Below are positions 16,789-24,394 of a stretch of DNA of 42,787 nucleotides, piece by piece; the first letter of the stretch is position 1; each line of letters starts with the position of its first letter. The position numbers and the translations under genes were made by a program. This stretch comes from Intestinimonas butyriciproducens (lineage in GTDB: Bacteria; Bacillota; Clostridia; Oscillospirales; Butyricicoccaceae). The notes beneath the pieces were generated by a model, which was not told the DNA's origin, searched no databases, and saw only the letters and a program-made list of their open reading frames with translations. The stretch lies in the NCBI RefSeq assembly GCF_016901775.1, contig NZ_JACJKW010000022.1:1-42787 (forward strand), given 5' to 3'.

Positions 16789-18102
16789 ATGGAACTTTTG
16801 ATCAAAAATGTCACCGCCGTCACCATGGACCCCCAAAATCCGGTGGTGGAAAACTGTTTTATCGGCATTGATCAGGGAAAGATCTGCTGGCTTTCAGAAA
16901 AAGAGCCCGGGGAGAAGGCCGGACGGGTGGTGGATGGCCAGGGCTGCGCCGCCATGCCCGGGCTGGTCAATGCCCACACCCATTTGCCTATGACCCTGCT
17001 GCGGGGTTATGCCGACGACTATGCCCTTCAGGAGTGGCTTCAGGACCACATTTTCCCGGCGGAAGGGCGGCTGGATGCCCGGTGCGTCCAGGCCGGCATG
17101 ATGCTGGGACTGGCTGAATCCATCCGTTTCGGCACCACTTCGGTGACCGAGATGTATTTCAAGATGCCCACTATGGCGGAGGTCTGCTTCCAGGCCGGGA
17201 TCAAGGCCAATCTGTGCAATGGGGCCATGTGCTTTGATCCGGCGTCCTATGACTTCCACAAGGCCGGAGAGACCCTGGAAATGGAGGAAATGCTGAAAAG
17301 CTGGCACATGGCCGATGAGGGCCGCATCCGGCTGGATGTGGGCATTCACGGAGAGTATACCTCCTGCCCGGCGGTGTGGGAGCAAAATGCCGCCTATGCC
17401 CAGAAGCATGGGCTCAACATCCATCTCCATCTGTCGGAGACCAAGAAGGAGCAGGAAGAGTGCATCGCCCGGTGGGGCAAGACCCCGGCCCGGGTTCTTG
17501 CCGATCACGGCGTGTTTGAAAGTCGGGTCACTGCCGCCCACGGGGTATGGATCACAGAAGAGGATATGGACCTTCTGGCGGAGAAAAAGGCCACGGTGGC
17601 CCATAACCCGGTGAGTAACCTGAAACTGGCCAGCGGTGTGGCTCCGGCGGCCAGAATGGCGGAAAAAGGGGTGAATGTGGCCCTGGGCACCGATGGAGTG
17701 GCCAGCAACAACAGCCACGACCTGTTTGAAGAGATCAAACTGAGCGCCCTTTTGCAAAAGGGCATCCAGGGCGATCCCCGGCTGGTGCCGGCCGGGCAGG
17801 CTCTGTCCTGGGCCACCCGGGGCGGCGCTTTCGCCCAGGGACGGGAAAAGGAATGCGGTATGCTGCAAAAAGGCATGGACGCCGATCTGATTCTGGTGGA
17901 CCTGTCGGGCGTTGCCACTCAGCCGGTTCATTTTCCGGTATCCGCCCTGTGCTATAGCGCCACCGGACGGGAGGTCATCCTGACCATGGTGCGGGGACGC
18001 ATCCTCTATGAGAAGGGAGAGTTCAAAACCATCGATGTGGAGCGGGCTATGGCGGAGATGAAAAGCTACGCCCTGCCCCGCATGACCGGCCGCCAGGCAT
18101 AA
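16789..18102 (+). CDS. mtaD: Amidohydrolase, 5-methylthioadenosine/S-adenosylhomocysteine deaminase type
   Basis: 437 residues. Metal and catalytic motifs of the MtaD/SsnA/TrzN branch: NAHTHLPMTLLRG (near 62), HLHLSETKKE, TAAHGVWI, AHNPVSNLKLASG and ALGTDGVASNN. The family deaminates 6-aminopurine nucleosides such as MTA, SAH or adenosine to the inosyl forms. The preceding PNP could then act on inosine, which supports this reading. Exact substrate choice cannot be told from sequence. A strong AAAGGAGG-type site precedes the ATG. Confidence 0.88.
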   Translation: MELLIKNVTAVTMDPQNPVVENCFIGIDQGKICWLSEKEPGEKAGRVVDGQGCAAMPGLVNAHTHLPMTLLRGYADDYALQEWLQDHIFPAEGRLDARCVQAGMMLGLAESIRFGTTSVTEMYFKMPTMAEVCFQAGIKANLCNGAMCFDPASYDFHKAGETLEMEEMLKSWHMADEGRIRLDVGIHGEYTSCPAVWEQNAAYAQKHGLNIHLHLSETKKEQEECIARWGKTPARVLADHGVFESRVTAAHGVWITEEDMDLLAEKKATVAHNPVSNLKLASGVAPAARMAEKGVNVALGTDGVASNNSHDLFEEIKLSALLQKGIQGDPRLVPAGQALSWATRGGAFAQGREKECGMLQKGMDADLILVDLSGVATQPVHFPVSALCYSATGREVILTMVRGRILYEKGEFKTIDVERAMAEMKSYALPRMTGRQA

Positions 18103-18166
18103 AAAACAAGCCCCCGGGACTATGAATGGTGAAAAAGGCCTGATGGTGGCCGGGGGAGTGGTGGCT

Positions 18167-19741
18167 GTGGCAAAAAGAAGAAGCAGCTTTGTGGAAGGGG
18201 CACTGATCCTGGGGGTGTCCGGTGTGGTCACGCGGATCATCGGGGCCTTCTTCAAGATCCCCTTGGGCAATCTTCTGGGAGGCAGCGGCATGGGGGCCTT
18301 CACCGTTGCCTATCAGATTTATTCTGCCTTGTTCCTCCTGTCCACCGCCGGGCTGCCGGTGGCCATTTCCAAAATGGTGGCCGAAGCCCGGGGACGGGGG
18401 TGCCCCGGGGAGGGAAGACGGATCTTTCGGGTGGCTCTCGGTACCTTCTCCCTGGTGGGACTGTTGCTTTCCGCCGGACTGTGGGCAGCAGCGCCAAAGG
18501 TGGCGGCGCTGGTGGGCAGTCCCCAGGCCGCCCCGGCGGTGCGGGCAGTGGCTCCTTCTTTGTTTTTGGTGTCGGTGGCCGCGGTGATCCGGGGCTATCA
18601 CCAGGGGCTGGGGGATATGGTGCCCACGGCGGTATCTCAGGTGCTGGAGGCTGTGGGCAAATTGGCGGTAGGCTATGGAGCGGCGGTATTTTTGCTGAAC
18701 CGGGGCTGCTCTCCCGCCCAGGCCTCTGCCGGGGCCATCGGCGGCGTGACGGTGGGCAGTCTGCTGGGGTGCCTGTATCTGCTCCTTCATCCTGGGGAGG
18801 AAGGGGATGAAAACAAGGGCCATGGGCTGTCTGCGGGAAGGTGCCTGGTGCGGCTTCTGGCCATTTCCCTGCCGGTGATGGCCGGATCTTTGGTGCTCAG
18901 TCTTTCCAATCTGATGGATATGGCCATTGTGATGAACAGGCTTCAGGACATCGGTTTTTCCCAACAGGCTTCCGGCGGGCTTTATGGCACTTATAACATG
19001 GTGGCCACCCTGTTTCACCTGCCCCAGACCTTGATTACGGCTTTGGGAGTCAGCCTGATCCCGCCCCTCAGCGGAGCTCTTTCCCGGAAAAACAGGATGC
19101 TGGCCCGCAGGCTTTCCGATTCGGCTCTGGAATTTGCCGCCCTGCTCTCCCTGCCGGCCGGAGTGGGGTTCTGTCTGCTGGGACGGCCCTTGCTGGAGCT
19201 GATCTATTTTGCCCGGCCCCAGGATTGCGCTCTGGGAGCGCCTCTTTTGACCATCCTCAGCCCGGGGGTATTTTTCGTGGCCATGACCACCATGACCAAT
19301 GCCATCCTGCAGGCCATGGGACGGATGCGCACCCCGGTTTATACCCTGACAGCCGGAGCTTTGTGCAAATTGGGGGTCACATGGGTGCTTACAGCAAAAC
19401 CCACGGTTCATATCGGCGGCGCTCCCTGGGGTACCGTGTGCTGCTATGGGCTCATCACTCTGCTCAATCTGCGGGCCCTCCGCCGGGCCGGGATGGGCGT
19501 TTCCTGGGATAAGGTATTTTTCCGTCCGGCTCTGGCTGCAGGACTGATGGGGGCGTTTTTGATTTTACTCCGTCTGCCTGTGGAGGGGGCCCTGGGCCCC
19601 AAATGGGGATTTGGTGCCCTGACTCTTTCGGGGGCGGCTTTTTATGGACTGATGCTGCTGGCGGTGGGAGCGCTGCCCAGAGAGGATATCCTGCTGCTTC
19701 CCGGCGGGAAAAAGATGGCAAAAATCCTGCGGCTCAAATAA
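18167..19741 (+). CDS. MOP-family flippase (YabM/SpoVB-like polysaccharide transporter)
   Basis: 524 residues with about 14 hydrophobic segments in the MATE/MOP fold. The N-terminus (MAKRRSSFVEGALILGVSGV, then TRIIGAFFKIPLGNLLG) is typical of SpoVB/YabM/MurJ-like flippases, which move lipid-linked sugars across the membrane. The frame is open from ATG 18122, but the GTG at 18167 has GGGGGAG 8 bases upstream and gives the usual N-terminus, so it is preferred. The position directly before mazG and the yab genes equals that of yabM in Bacillus. The lipid substrate is unknown; a cell wall or spore-cortex role is inferred. Confidence 0.85.
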   Translation: MAKRRSSFVEGALILGVSGVVTRIIGAFFKIPLGNLLGGSGMGAFTVAYQIYSALFLLSTAGLPVAISKMVAEARGRGCPGEGRRIFRVALGTFSLVGLLLSAGLWAAAPKVAALVGSPQAAPAVRAVAPSLFLVSVAAVIRGYHQGLGDMVPTAVSQVLEAVGKLAVGYGAAVFLLNRGCSPAQASAGAIGGVTVGSLLGCLYLLLHPGEEGDENKGHGLSAGRCLVRLLAISLPVMAGSLVLSLSNLMDMAIVMNRLQDIGFSQQASGGLYGTYNMVATLFHLPQTLITALGVSLIPPLSGALSRKNRMLARRLSDSALEFAALLSLPAGVGFCLLGRPLLELIYFARPQDCALGAPLLTILSPGVFFVAMTTMTNAILQAMGRMRTPVYTLTAGALCKLGVTWVLTAKPTVHIGGAPWGTVCCYGLITLLNLRALRRAGMGVSWDKVFFRPALAAGLMGAFLILLRLPVEGALGPKWGFGALTLSGAAFYGLMLLAVGALPREDILLLPGGKKMAKILRLK

Positions 19742-19836
19742 ACGGGGGACCATTGATCGGGTTTTTGTGAAAAACCGTATAAAATCGGCAAAAAACAGTA
19801 AAATCAGGAAATAATGCTTGCAAAGGAAGGCATAAT

Positions 19837-20634
19837 ATGATAAATTTTAAACCAAAAGACCGCTATGGCTTTGAAGATCTGGTGGAGATCATGGCAATTC
19901 TCCGTTCGCCGGAGGGATGCCCCTGGGACAGGGAGCAGACCCACGAAAGCATCCGGAATAATTTTCTCGAAGAGGTCTATGAGGCGGTGGATGCCATCGA
20001 CCATAAGGACACAGCCAATCTTCGGGAGGAATTGGGGGATGTGATGATGCAGGTGGTCTTCCATGCCCAGATCGCCCGGGAGGAAGGGCTGTTCGGGCTG
20101 GAGGATGTGCTGGATGAGGTCTGTCAGAAACTGATTCGCCGTCATCCCCACATTTTTGGCACCGTTTCGGCCGATACTTCCCAAGAGGTGCTGAAAAACT
20201 GGGACGCCATCAAGCGGCAGGAAAAGGGACAGAGCAGTGCGTCCGACACGCTGCGTCAGGTTCCCCAGGCCCTGCCGGCCCTGATGTATGTCCAGAAGCT
20301 TCAGAGCCGGGCCAGAAAAGGCGGCTTCTCCCTGGCATCCGTCCAAAGCCCCATGGAGGAAATGGAGCAGGCGATGGAGCAGCTGGGGAAAGGAGAGCAA
20401 ACAGACCAGGCGTTGGGCCGGCTCTTGTTTGCAGCGGCCCTTCAGGCCGGAGAGCAGGGGCTTTCCGCCGAAGAAGCGCTGACCTGTGAAGCCAGGCGGT
20501 TTATGGAAAAATTTGAGGAACTGGAAAACATTGCTCCGGCCCCTCTGAGCCAGCTTTCTTCCCAGGAACTGGCCCGGTTGTGGCAGGAGACAGGGAGCAC
20601 CGTCTGTAAGACCGAGAGGCAGACGGAAGCATAA
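19837..20634 (+). CDS. mazG: Nucleoside triphosphate pyrophosphohydrolase MazG
   Basis: 265 residues with two MazG-like halves. The catalytic helices are clear in the first: CPWDREQTHESI (near 27), NFLEEVYEAVDAI and LREELGDVMMQVVFHAQIA, giving the EExxE...ExxD metal site; RRHPHIFG follows. The enzyme hydrolyses (d)NTPs to monophosphate and pyrophosphate. Bacillus YabN has an extra N-terminal methylase-like domain that is absent here. AAAGGAAGG precedes the ATG. Confidence 0.92.
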   Translation: MINFKPKDRYGFEDLVEIMAILRSPEGCPWDREQTHESIRNNFLEEVYEAVDAIDHKDTANLREELGDVMMQVVFHAQIAREEGLFGLEDVLDEVCQKLIRRHPHIFGTVSADTSQEVLKNWDAIKRQEKGQSSASDTLRQVPQALPALMYVQKLQSRARKGGFSLASVQSPMEEMEQAMEQLGKGEQTDQALGRLLFAAALQAGEQGLSAEEALTCEARRFMEKFEELENIAPAPLSQLSSQELARLWQETGSTVCKTERQTEA

Positions 20635-20649
20635 AGGAGGAGTTTTAAA

Positions 20650-20925
20650 ATGAACAAGACAGAATTGATCGCGGCCATTGCCGAAAAAGCTGAACTTTCC
20701 AAAAAGGATGCCGAAGCCGCTCTCAATGCCATGGTGGAGTCTGTGACCGAAGCTCTGGTCCAGGGCGACAAGATCCAGCTGATCGGCTTTGGTTCTTTCG
20801 AAGTGAAGGAGCGGGCCGCCCGTGTGGGCCGCAACCCCAAGACCCGGGAAGAGATCAAGATCCCTGCCAGCAAGTATCCTGTTTTCAAGGCCGGCAAGGC
20901 TCTGAAGGATCAGGTGGCCAAATAA
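20650..20925 (+). CDS. hup: HU family nucleoid DNA-binding protein
   Basis: 91 residues, the HU length. The N-terminal helices ([20 protein letters not shown]) are followed by the signature [18 protein letters not shown], with the DNA-intercalating arm around [16 protein letters not shown] bends DNA and compacts the nucleoid. AAAGGAGGAG precedes the ATG, and a terminator lies 50 bases after the stop. In Bacillus this gene is not part of the yab cluster. Confidence 0.96.
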   Translation: MNKTELIAAIAEKAELSKKDAEAALNAMVESVTEALVQGDKIQLIGFGSFEVKERAARVGRNPKTREEIKIPASKYPVFKAGKALKDQVAK

Positions 20926-20929
20926 GAAC

Positions 20930-21004
20930 CTGCAAAAACGCAAAAAGTGGTTTTGCCCCTTTTTTGACACGCTGAGGCAGCACGGGAAACCGGGCTGCCT
21001 TTTT
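20930..21004 (+). repeat. Double-hairpin intergenic repeat, copy C
   Basis: CTGCAAAAACG lead; hairpin 1 built from AAAAAGTGG and CCCCTTTTTT; linker GACACGCTGA; hairpin 2 with GGCAGC and GCTGCC arms and a T5 tract. Same architecture as copies A and B. Confidence 0.65.
20975..21004 (+). terminator. hup terminator
   Basis: AGGCAGC-A-CGG pairs with CCG-G-GCTGCCT around a GAAA-type loop and is followed by TTTT. Confidence 0.85.
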
Positions 21005-21025
21005 GCACAGAGAGGAGAAAGAAAA

Positions 21026-21268
21026 ATGCGGTTGGATAAATATCTCAAGGTAGCCCGGCTGATCAAGCGGCGCACTGTGGCCAACGATGCCTGTGATGTG
21101 GGGCGGGTGATGGTCAACGGCAAGCCGGCCAAGGCCAGCTATCAGGTGAAGGTAGGGGATGTGCTGGAACTGGCCTTTGGCCAGCGCACCCTGAAGGTGA
21201 AGGTGCTCCAGACGCCGGAGCATGTGGGCAAGGACCAGGCCGAGCTGCTGTATCAGGAGATCCAGTAA
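21026..21268 (+). CDS. rqcP: S4-domain RNA-binding protein RqcP (YabO)
   Basis: 80 residues consisting of one S4 domain: MRLDKYLKVARLIKRRTVAN, then GRVMVNGKPAKASYQVKVGD. The family acts with RqcH on stalled 50S subunits in ribosome quality control, moving tRNA-Ala during C-terminal tailing. Gene order before yabP matches yabO in Bacillus. GAGAGGAGA precedes the ATG. Confidence 0.92.
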   Translation: MRLDKYLKVARLIKRRTVANDACDVGRVMVNGKPAKASYQVKVGDVLELAFGQRTLKVKVLQTPEHVGKDQAELLYQEIQ

Positions 21269-21280
21269 AAAGAAAAAAGG

Positions 21281-21308
21281 TCTAAACGCCCCTTTCCTTC
21301 CATATAGT
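21281..21308 (+). promoter_or_regulatory. Possible sigma-E promoter for yabP
   Basis: CATATAGT at 21301-21308 resembles the sigma-E -10 (CATACAAT), and TCTAAAC at 21281-21287 could be the -35 with 13-base spacing. The prediction rests on sequence resemblance and on sigma-E control of yabP in Bacillus. Confidence 0.4.
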
Positions 21309-21333
21309 TGTGGTATGAATCTGGAAAGGGGCG
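21287..21333 (+). promoter_or_regulatory. Inverted repeat covering the yabP ribosome binding site
   Basis: CGCCCCTTTCC (21287-21297) is perfectly complementary to GGAAAGGGGCG (21323-21333), with 25 bases between. The right arm is the purine-rich stretch just before the yabP ATG (21341), so a folded transcript would hide it. Confidence 0.65.
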
Positions 21334-21340
21334 GCCGTAT

Positions 21341-21625
21341 ATGAAAAACGAAGAGTACAGAAGGATGGACCTGGCACCGCACAATGTGATCCTGGAAAAC
21401 CGGGAGCACCTCAGTGTGTCGGGGGTATCGGAAGTCATCAGCTTTGACGAAAACCAGGTGTCCCTGGTGACCAGTATGGGCATTCTTACCGTGGGCGGCC
21501 AGCAGCTCCATGTGGAAAAGCTCAACCTGGAGATGGGGGAGATTTCCATTGCCGGACAGATCGAGGCCATGGTCTATGAGGAAGAGCAGCTGCGCCGGCG
21601 GGGCTTCTGGTCCCGGCTGTTTTAA
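21341..21625 (+). CDS. yabP: Sporulation protein YabP
   Basis: 94 residues read from ATG 21341, placed after GGAAAGGGGCGG; a longer in-frame start at 21308 would lie inside the upstream hairpin. Motifs are typical of YabP: HNVILENREHLSVSGVSEV, FDENQVSLVTSMGILTV and GQQLHVEKLNLEMGEISI, a small beta-rich domain. YabP is needed for spore cortex formation in Bacillus. Next genes are yabQ and divIC, in the same order as in Bacillus. Confidence 0.9.
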   Translation: MKNEEYRRMDLAPHNVILENREHLSVSGVSEVISFDENQVSLVTSMGILTVGGQQLHVEKLNLEMGEISIAGQIEAMVYEEEQLRRRGFWSRLF

Positions 21626-22000
21626 ATGCTGGAGGCGGTGCTGGCCCAGCAGACCCAGGCTTTTCTCCATGCGGCGGTGCTGGGGCTGGTTTTAGGGCTT
21701 TTGTATGATGTGCTGGCCTTTTTTCGCCGCCTGGGCGGCGGTGGGGCCTTTCTCGCCGCTTTGCTGGACCTGTTTTTCTGTCTGATGGGAAGTGCGGGCT
21801 TTTTCCTGTTGGTCTTTGGCGAGAGCCGGGGCGTCATCCGGGGATATCTGCCTTTGGGAGCGATCCTGGGCGGGGCGCTGTATGCCGCTTTGTGTTCTCC
21901 CACCGTTCGCAGAATGCTTTGGAAAATCCAAGGATTTTTCGCTTTTTTCCGGCGGAAGTCCGGGGATTTTCAGAGAAAACACCGGCGCAGATCCAAATAA
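21626..22000 (+). CDS. yabQ: Spore cortex biosynthesis protein YabQ
   Basis: 124 residues. The ATG follows the yabP stop without a gap, so translation is coupled. Three to four membrane segments (near 14-32, 42-65, 70-90) are followed by a basic tail ending RKHRRRSK. LYDVLAFFRRL and the position after yabP support the YabQ assignment. YabQ is a mother-cell membrane protein needed for cortex assembly in Bacillus. Confidence 0.87.
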   Translation: MLEAVLAQQTQAFLHAAVLGLVLGLLYDVLAFFRRLGGGGAFLAALLDLFFCLMGSAGFFLLVFGESRGVIRGYLPLGAILGGALYAALCSPTVRRMLWKIQGFFAFFRRKSGDFQRKHRRRSK

Positions 22001-22005
22001 AGTAT

Positions 22006-22034
22006 TTGACTTTTTTGTGAATTTTTTTTATTAT
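22006..22034 (+). promoter_or_regulatory. Promoter upstream of divIC
   Basis: TTGACT at 22006-22011 and TATTAT at 22029-22034, spacing 17. It would let divIC and the S1 gene be expressed during growth, separately from the sporulation genes yabP and yabQ. Confidence 0.65.
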
Positions 22035-22063
22035 TATAGTGTGCATCTTCCAAAGGAGGATGG

Positions 22064-22141
22064 ATGCGCTTTTTTCCATGCGGCCCTGAGCCGGAACGCA
22101 ATATACACCCATCGGGAGCTCTTTGGCCCCGGCCGGACTGA
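22064..22141 (+). CDS. Possible 25-residue leader peptide of divIC
   Basis: AAAGGAGG at 22052-22059 is followed after 4 bases by an ATG frame of 25 codons (MRFFPCGPEPERN..., ending RPD). Its TGA (22139-22141) overlaps the GAGGA used by divIC, as in translationally coupled leaders. No known homologue comes to mind. The strong site could also serve a short frame from ATG 22060. Confidence 0.35.
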   Translation: MRFFPCGPEPERNIHPSGALWPRPD

Positions 22142-22151
22142 GGAATGGCCA

Positions 22152-22436
22152 ATGAAAAAGAAAAAGAAAGTGGGCGGTCTGACCAAGATCGCCGTGGCGG
22201 TGTTTGCCGCCTATGCCACCTTTACCATGGTGTCCCTTCAGCTGCAGATCAGCCAGAAGAAGGAAGAAAAGACCCAGCTGGAACAACAGGTGGAAGAGCA
22301 GCAGCTGCGCAACGCCGAAACAGAGGCTCTTTTGGAGAGTCAGGATTCCGACCAGTATGTGGCCCGCATCGCCCGGGACCAACTGGGCTATGTCTCCCCT
22401 GGCGAACGGGTCTTTGTGGACATTGCAAGCAAATAA
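22152..22436 (+). CDS. divIC: Septum formation initiator, DivIC/FtsB family
   Basis: 94 residues: a lysine-rich cytoplasmic start (MKKKKKVGG), one membrane segment (about 11-28, IAVAVFAAYATFTMVSL), a coiled coil (about 31-60, QISQKKEEKTQLEQQVEEQQ) and a C-terminal YVARIARDQLGYVSPGE motif typical of the family. It acts in the divisome with FtsL and DivIB. The frame is open far upstream, but no start codon other than ATG 22152 has a site (GAGGA 7 bases before). Confidence 0.9.
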   Translation: MKKKKKVGGLTKIAVAVFAAYATFTMVSLQLQISQKKEEKTQLEQQVEEQQLRNAETEALLESQDSDQYVARIARDQLGYVSPGERVFVDIASK

Positions 22437-22460
22437 AACGGAGAGGGTTACAAAGCGGAT

Positions 22461-22883
22461 ATGGAGTTAACAGTGGGAACCATCTATGATGGAAAGGTCA
22501 CAGGAATCACCAAGTTTGGCGCCTTCGTGGCGCTGCCCGGCGGCAAAAGCGGGATGGTCCACATCTCGGAGATTGCCAACACCTATGTGGAGGACATCAA
22601 GCAGTTCCTCACAGAGGGACAGGAGGTCAAGGTCAAATTGATCGCTATCGACGAGCAGGGGCGGATCAATCTGTCCATCAAAAAAGCCTTGCCGGAAAAA
22701 CGCCCTGAGCGGTCCCAGCGCCCCCGGCAGACCATGCCGGCTCCGGTGCGCAGCACATTGCAGAAAACCAGCGATCTTTCCTTTGAAGATAAGCTCAAGC
22801 ATTTCATGCAGGCCAGCGAGAGCAGAATCTCCGATTCCCGGGCCTTCGGTGAAAAACGCAGCTCCAGACGCAGAGGCAGATAG
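22461..22883 (+). CDS. S1-domain RNA-binding protein (YabR-like)
   Basis: 140 residues. One S1 domain (about 1-75: VGTIYDGKVTGITKFGAFVA, MVHISEIAN, INLSIKKAL) is followed by a basic, proline-rich linker and a C-terminal patch (SFEDKLKHFMQASESRISD) shared by clostridial relatives. The position after divIC equals yabR in Bacillus. RNA binding is expected; the specific role is unknown. Confidence 0.88.
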   Translation: MELTVGTIYDGKVTGITKFGAFVALPGGKSGMVHISEIANTYVEDIKQFLTEGQEVKVKLIAIDEQGRINLSIKKALPEKRPERSQRPRQTMPAPVRSTLQKTSDLSFEDKLKHFMQASESRISDSRAFGEKRSSRRRGR

Positions 22884-22889
22884 TCCCCA

Positions 22890-22920
22890 AAAGCGCGGCC
22901 CCAGCGGTTGCGCTTTCTTT
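22890..22920 (+). terminator. Terminator after the S1 gene
   Basis: AAAGCGC pairs with GCGCTTT across a 13-base loop; CTTTTTG follows. Confidence 0.7.
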
Positions 22921-22928
22921 TTGTTTGG

Positions 22929-23228
22929 GGTATAATAACCGCGAAGCGATTATTATACCGGATTTTGCGGCCGTTTTCTCGTCCCGCAAGCGGGACAACC
23001 GAAAACACAGCCAATATACCATGTCGCTTCGCTTCATGGTATAATAACCGCAAAGCGGTTATTATACCGGATTTTTGCGGCCGTTTTCTCGTCCCTTGTG
23101 GGACAACCGAAAACACGGCCAATATACCATGTCGCTTCGCTTCATGGTATAAAACCGCAAAGCGGTTATTATACCGGATTTTTGCGGCCGTTTTCTCGTC
23201 CCTTGTGGGACAACCGAAAACACGGCCC
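22929..23228. repeat. Three tandem copies of a 108-bp palindrome-rich unit
   Basis: Units begin at 22929, 23038 and 23146; lengths are 109, 108 and a partial copy of about 83 bases. Each holds GGTATAATAACCGC paired with GCGGTTATTATACC around a 3-base loop, then a GGCCG-TTTTC-GTCCC stem against GGGAC-GAAAAC-CGGCC. The first two units also contain ATACCATG, which pairs with CATGGTAT at the start of the next unit. Unit 1 has GTCCCGC/GCGGGAC where units 2 and 3 have GTCCC/GGGAC, so pairing is kept despite sequence change. Confidence 0.9.
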
Positions 23229-23445
23229 AATAGCCCATGAGCCCTGAAAACCCAAAAAAAGGGGCGCGCCTTTCCGAGAAAAGCGCGCCGAATAGGGTTG
23301 TGGGGATAAAGATATGAACGGTGTGTGAGAACTCCTTCTCACAGCTTTATCTTACCATGGGCATCTATTGTTGTCCATAGGAAGTTTTGTCATATTTTGT
23401 CATGTAAAAACCGGCTTTGCCGGCTGGAAAGGACGATTGTGAGTT

Positions 23446-24288
23446 ATGCGTGAGATTTCTGCCAAGCTGATTACAGAAAAGGTGAAGGAAGCCTGCATCG
23501 CGGCCAACTGCCGCCTGCCGGATGATGTGATCGAGTCTTTCAAAAAGGGCAAGGAGGAGGAAAAATCTCCCCTGGGCCGCCAGATTTTTGATAAGATGCT
23601 GGACAACGCTGCCCTGGCCGCCAAAAAAGAAGTTCCTGTTTGCCAGGATACCGGTATGGCGGTGATTTTTGCCGAGATCGGCCAGGACTGCCACATTGTG
23701 GACGGCGATTTTGAAACCGCCATCAACGAAGGCGTCCGCCGGGGTTATGTGGACGGCTATCTCCGTCTGAGCGTGGTCTCCGACCCCATGCGCCGGGTGA
23801 ACACCAACGACAACACCCCTGCCATCATTCATACCAGCATTGTTCCCGGGGATCAGATCCACATCACCGTGGCCCCCAAGGGCTTTGGCAGCGAAAATAT
23901 GAGCGCCATCAAGATGTTTACCCCCGCCGCCACACGGGAAGATGTGGTGGGCTTTATTGTGGATACCATGTCCAAGGCCGGTTCCAATCCCTGTCCTCCC
24001 ATGATCGTGGGTGTGGGCCTGGGCGGCACCTTTGAAAAGGCGGCCTATCTGGCGAAAAAAGCGGTGTGCACTCCCCTGGATGCGCCTGCCCAGGACGAGT
24101 TCTATGCCGACCTGGAGAAGGAGATCACCGAAAAGGCCAACAAGCTGGGCATCGGCCCCCAGGGCTGGGGCGGCACAGTCACCGCGCTGAAAGTGCGGGT
24201 CATGGCCTTCGGCACCCATATTGCCGGCCTGCCCTGCGCCGTCAACATCGGCTGCCATGTGACCCGTCACCAGGAGTTTACTCTTTGA
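23446..24288 (+). CDS. Fumarate hydratase class I, alpha subunit
   Basis: 280 residues of the TtdA/FumA-N type, an iron-sulfur hydro-lyase subunit. Motifs: VPVCQDTGMAVIF with the first cluster Cys, FGSENMSAIKM, GVGLGGTFEKAAYLAKKA and GLPCAVNIGCH with later Cys residues. With a beta subunit it interconverts fumarate and malate; L-tartrate dehydratase is a related alternative. The beta-subunit gene, usually next downstream, is not in the window: a terminator and then a mobile element follow. GGAAAGGA precedes the ATG at a slightly long distance. Confidence 0.9.
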   Translation: MREISAKLITEKVKEACIAANCRLPDDVIESFKKGKEEEKSPLGRQIFDKMLDNAALAAKKEVPVCQDTGMAVIFAEIGQDCHIVDGDFETAINEGVRRGYVDGYLRLSVVSDPMRRVNTNDNTPAIIHTSIVPGDQIHITVAPKGFGSENMSAIKMFTPAATREDVVGFIVDTMSKAGSNPCPPMIVGVGLGGTFEKAAYLAKKAVCTPLDAPAQDEFYADLEKEITEKANKLGIGPQGWGGTVTALKVRVMAFGTHIAGLPCAVNIGCHVTRHQEFTL

Positions 24289-24311
24289 TCGGTCTGGATT
24301 AAAATCCATTT

Positions 24312-24354
24312 CCCTGCCTTGGAGCATTGCTTCGGGGCGGGGATTTTTATTTTG
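24312..24354 (+). terminator. Terminator after the fumarate hydratase alpha gene
   Basis: A 14-base-pair stem, counting G-U pairs (CCCTGCCTTGGAGC with GCTTCGGGGCGGGG, loop ATT), is followed by ATTTTTATTTT. Confidence 0.85.
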
Positions 24355-24394
24355 AAAAGTTCTACCGATTTTCTGATTATCTTTTCAAATCTCC

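Larger units (their letters stand above)
22884..23445. other. Long intergenic region full of palindromic repeats
   Basis: About 560 bases without a supported gene. Order: terminator (22890-22920), three tandem palindromic units (22929-23228), a GGCGCGC/GCGCGCC hairpin whose T-tract faces left (23263-23289), a TGTGAGAA/TTCTCACA hairpin (23324-23343), and a CCGGC/GCCGG hairpin with a left-facing T-tract (around 23410). Open frames across the repeats exist on both strands but only reflect repeat translation. Confidence 0.75.

Noticed and set aside
18122-18166. N-terminal extension of the flippase from ATG 18122
   Set aside because: No ribosome binding site precedes it, while the GTG at 18167 has GGGGGAG at 8 bases and gives the family's usual N-terminus.
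22929-23228. CRISPR array
   Set aside because: There are only three units of about 108 bp that are similar over their entire length, so no unique spacers exist, and no cas genes are nearby.
22583-23240. Protein-coding frames across the tandem repeats (both strands)
   Set aside because: They translate the repeated palindromes, lack start signals, and differ between units by indels that would change the frame.
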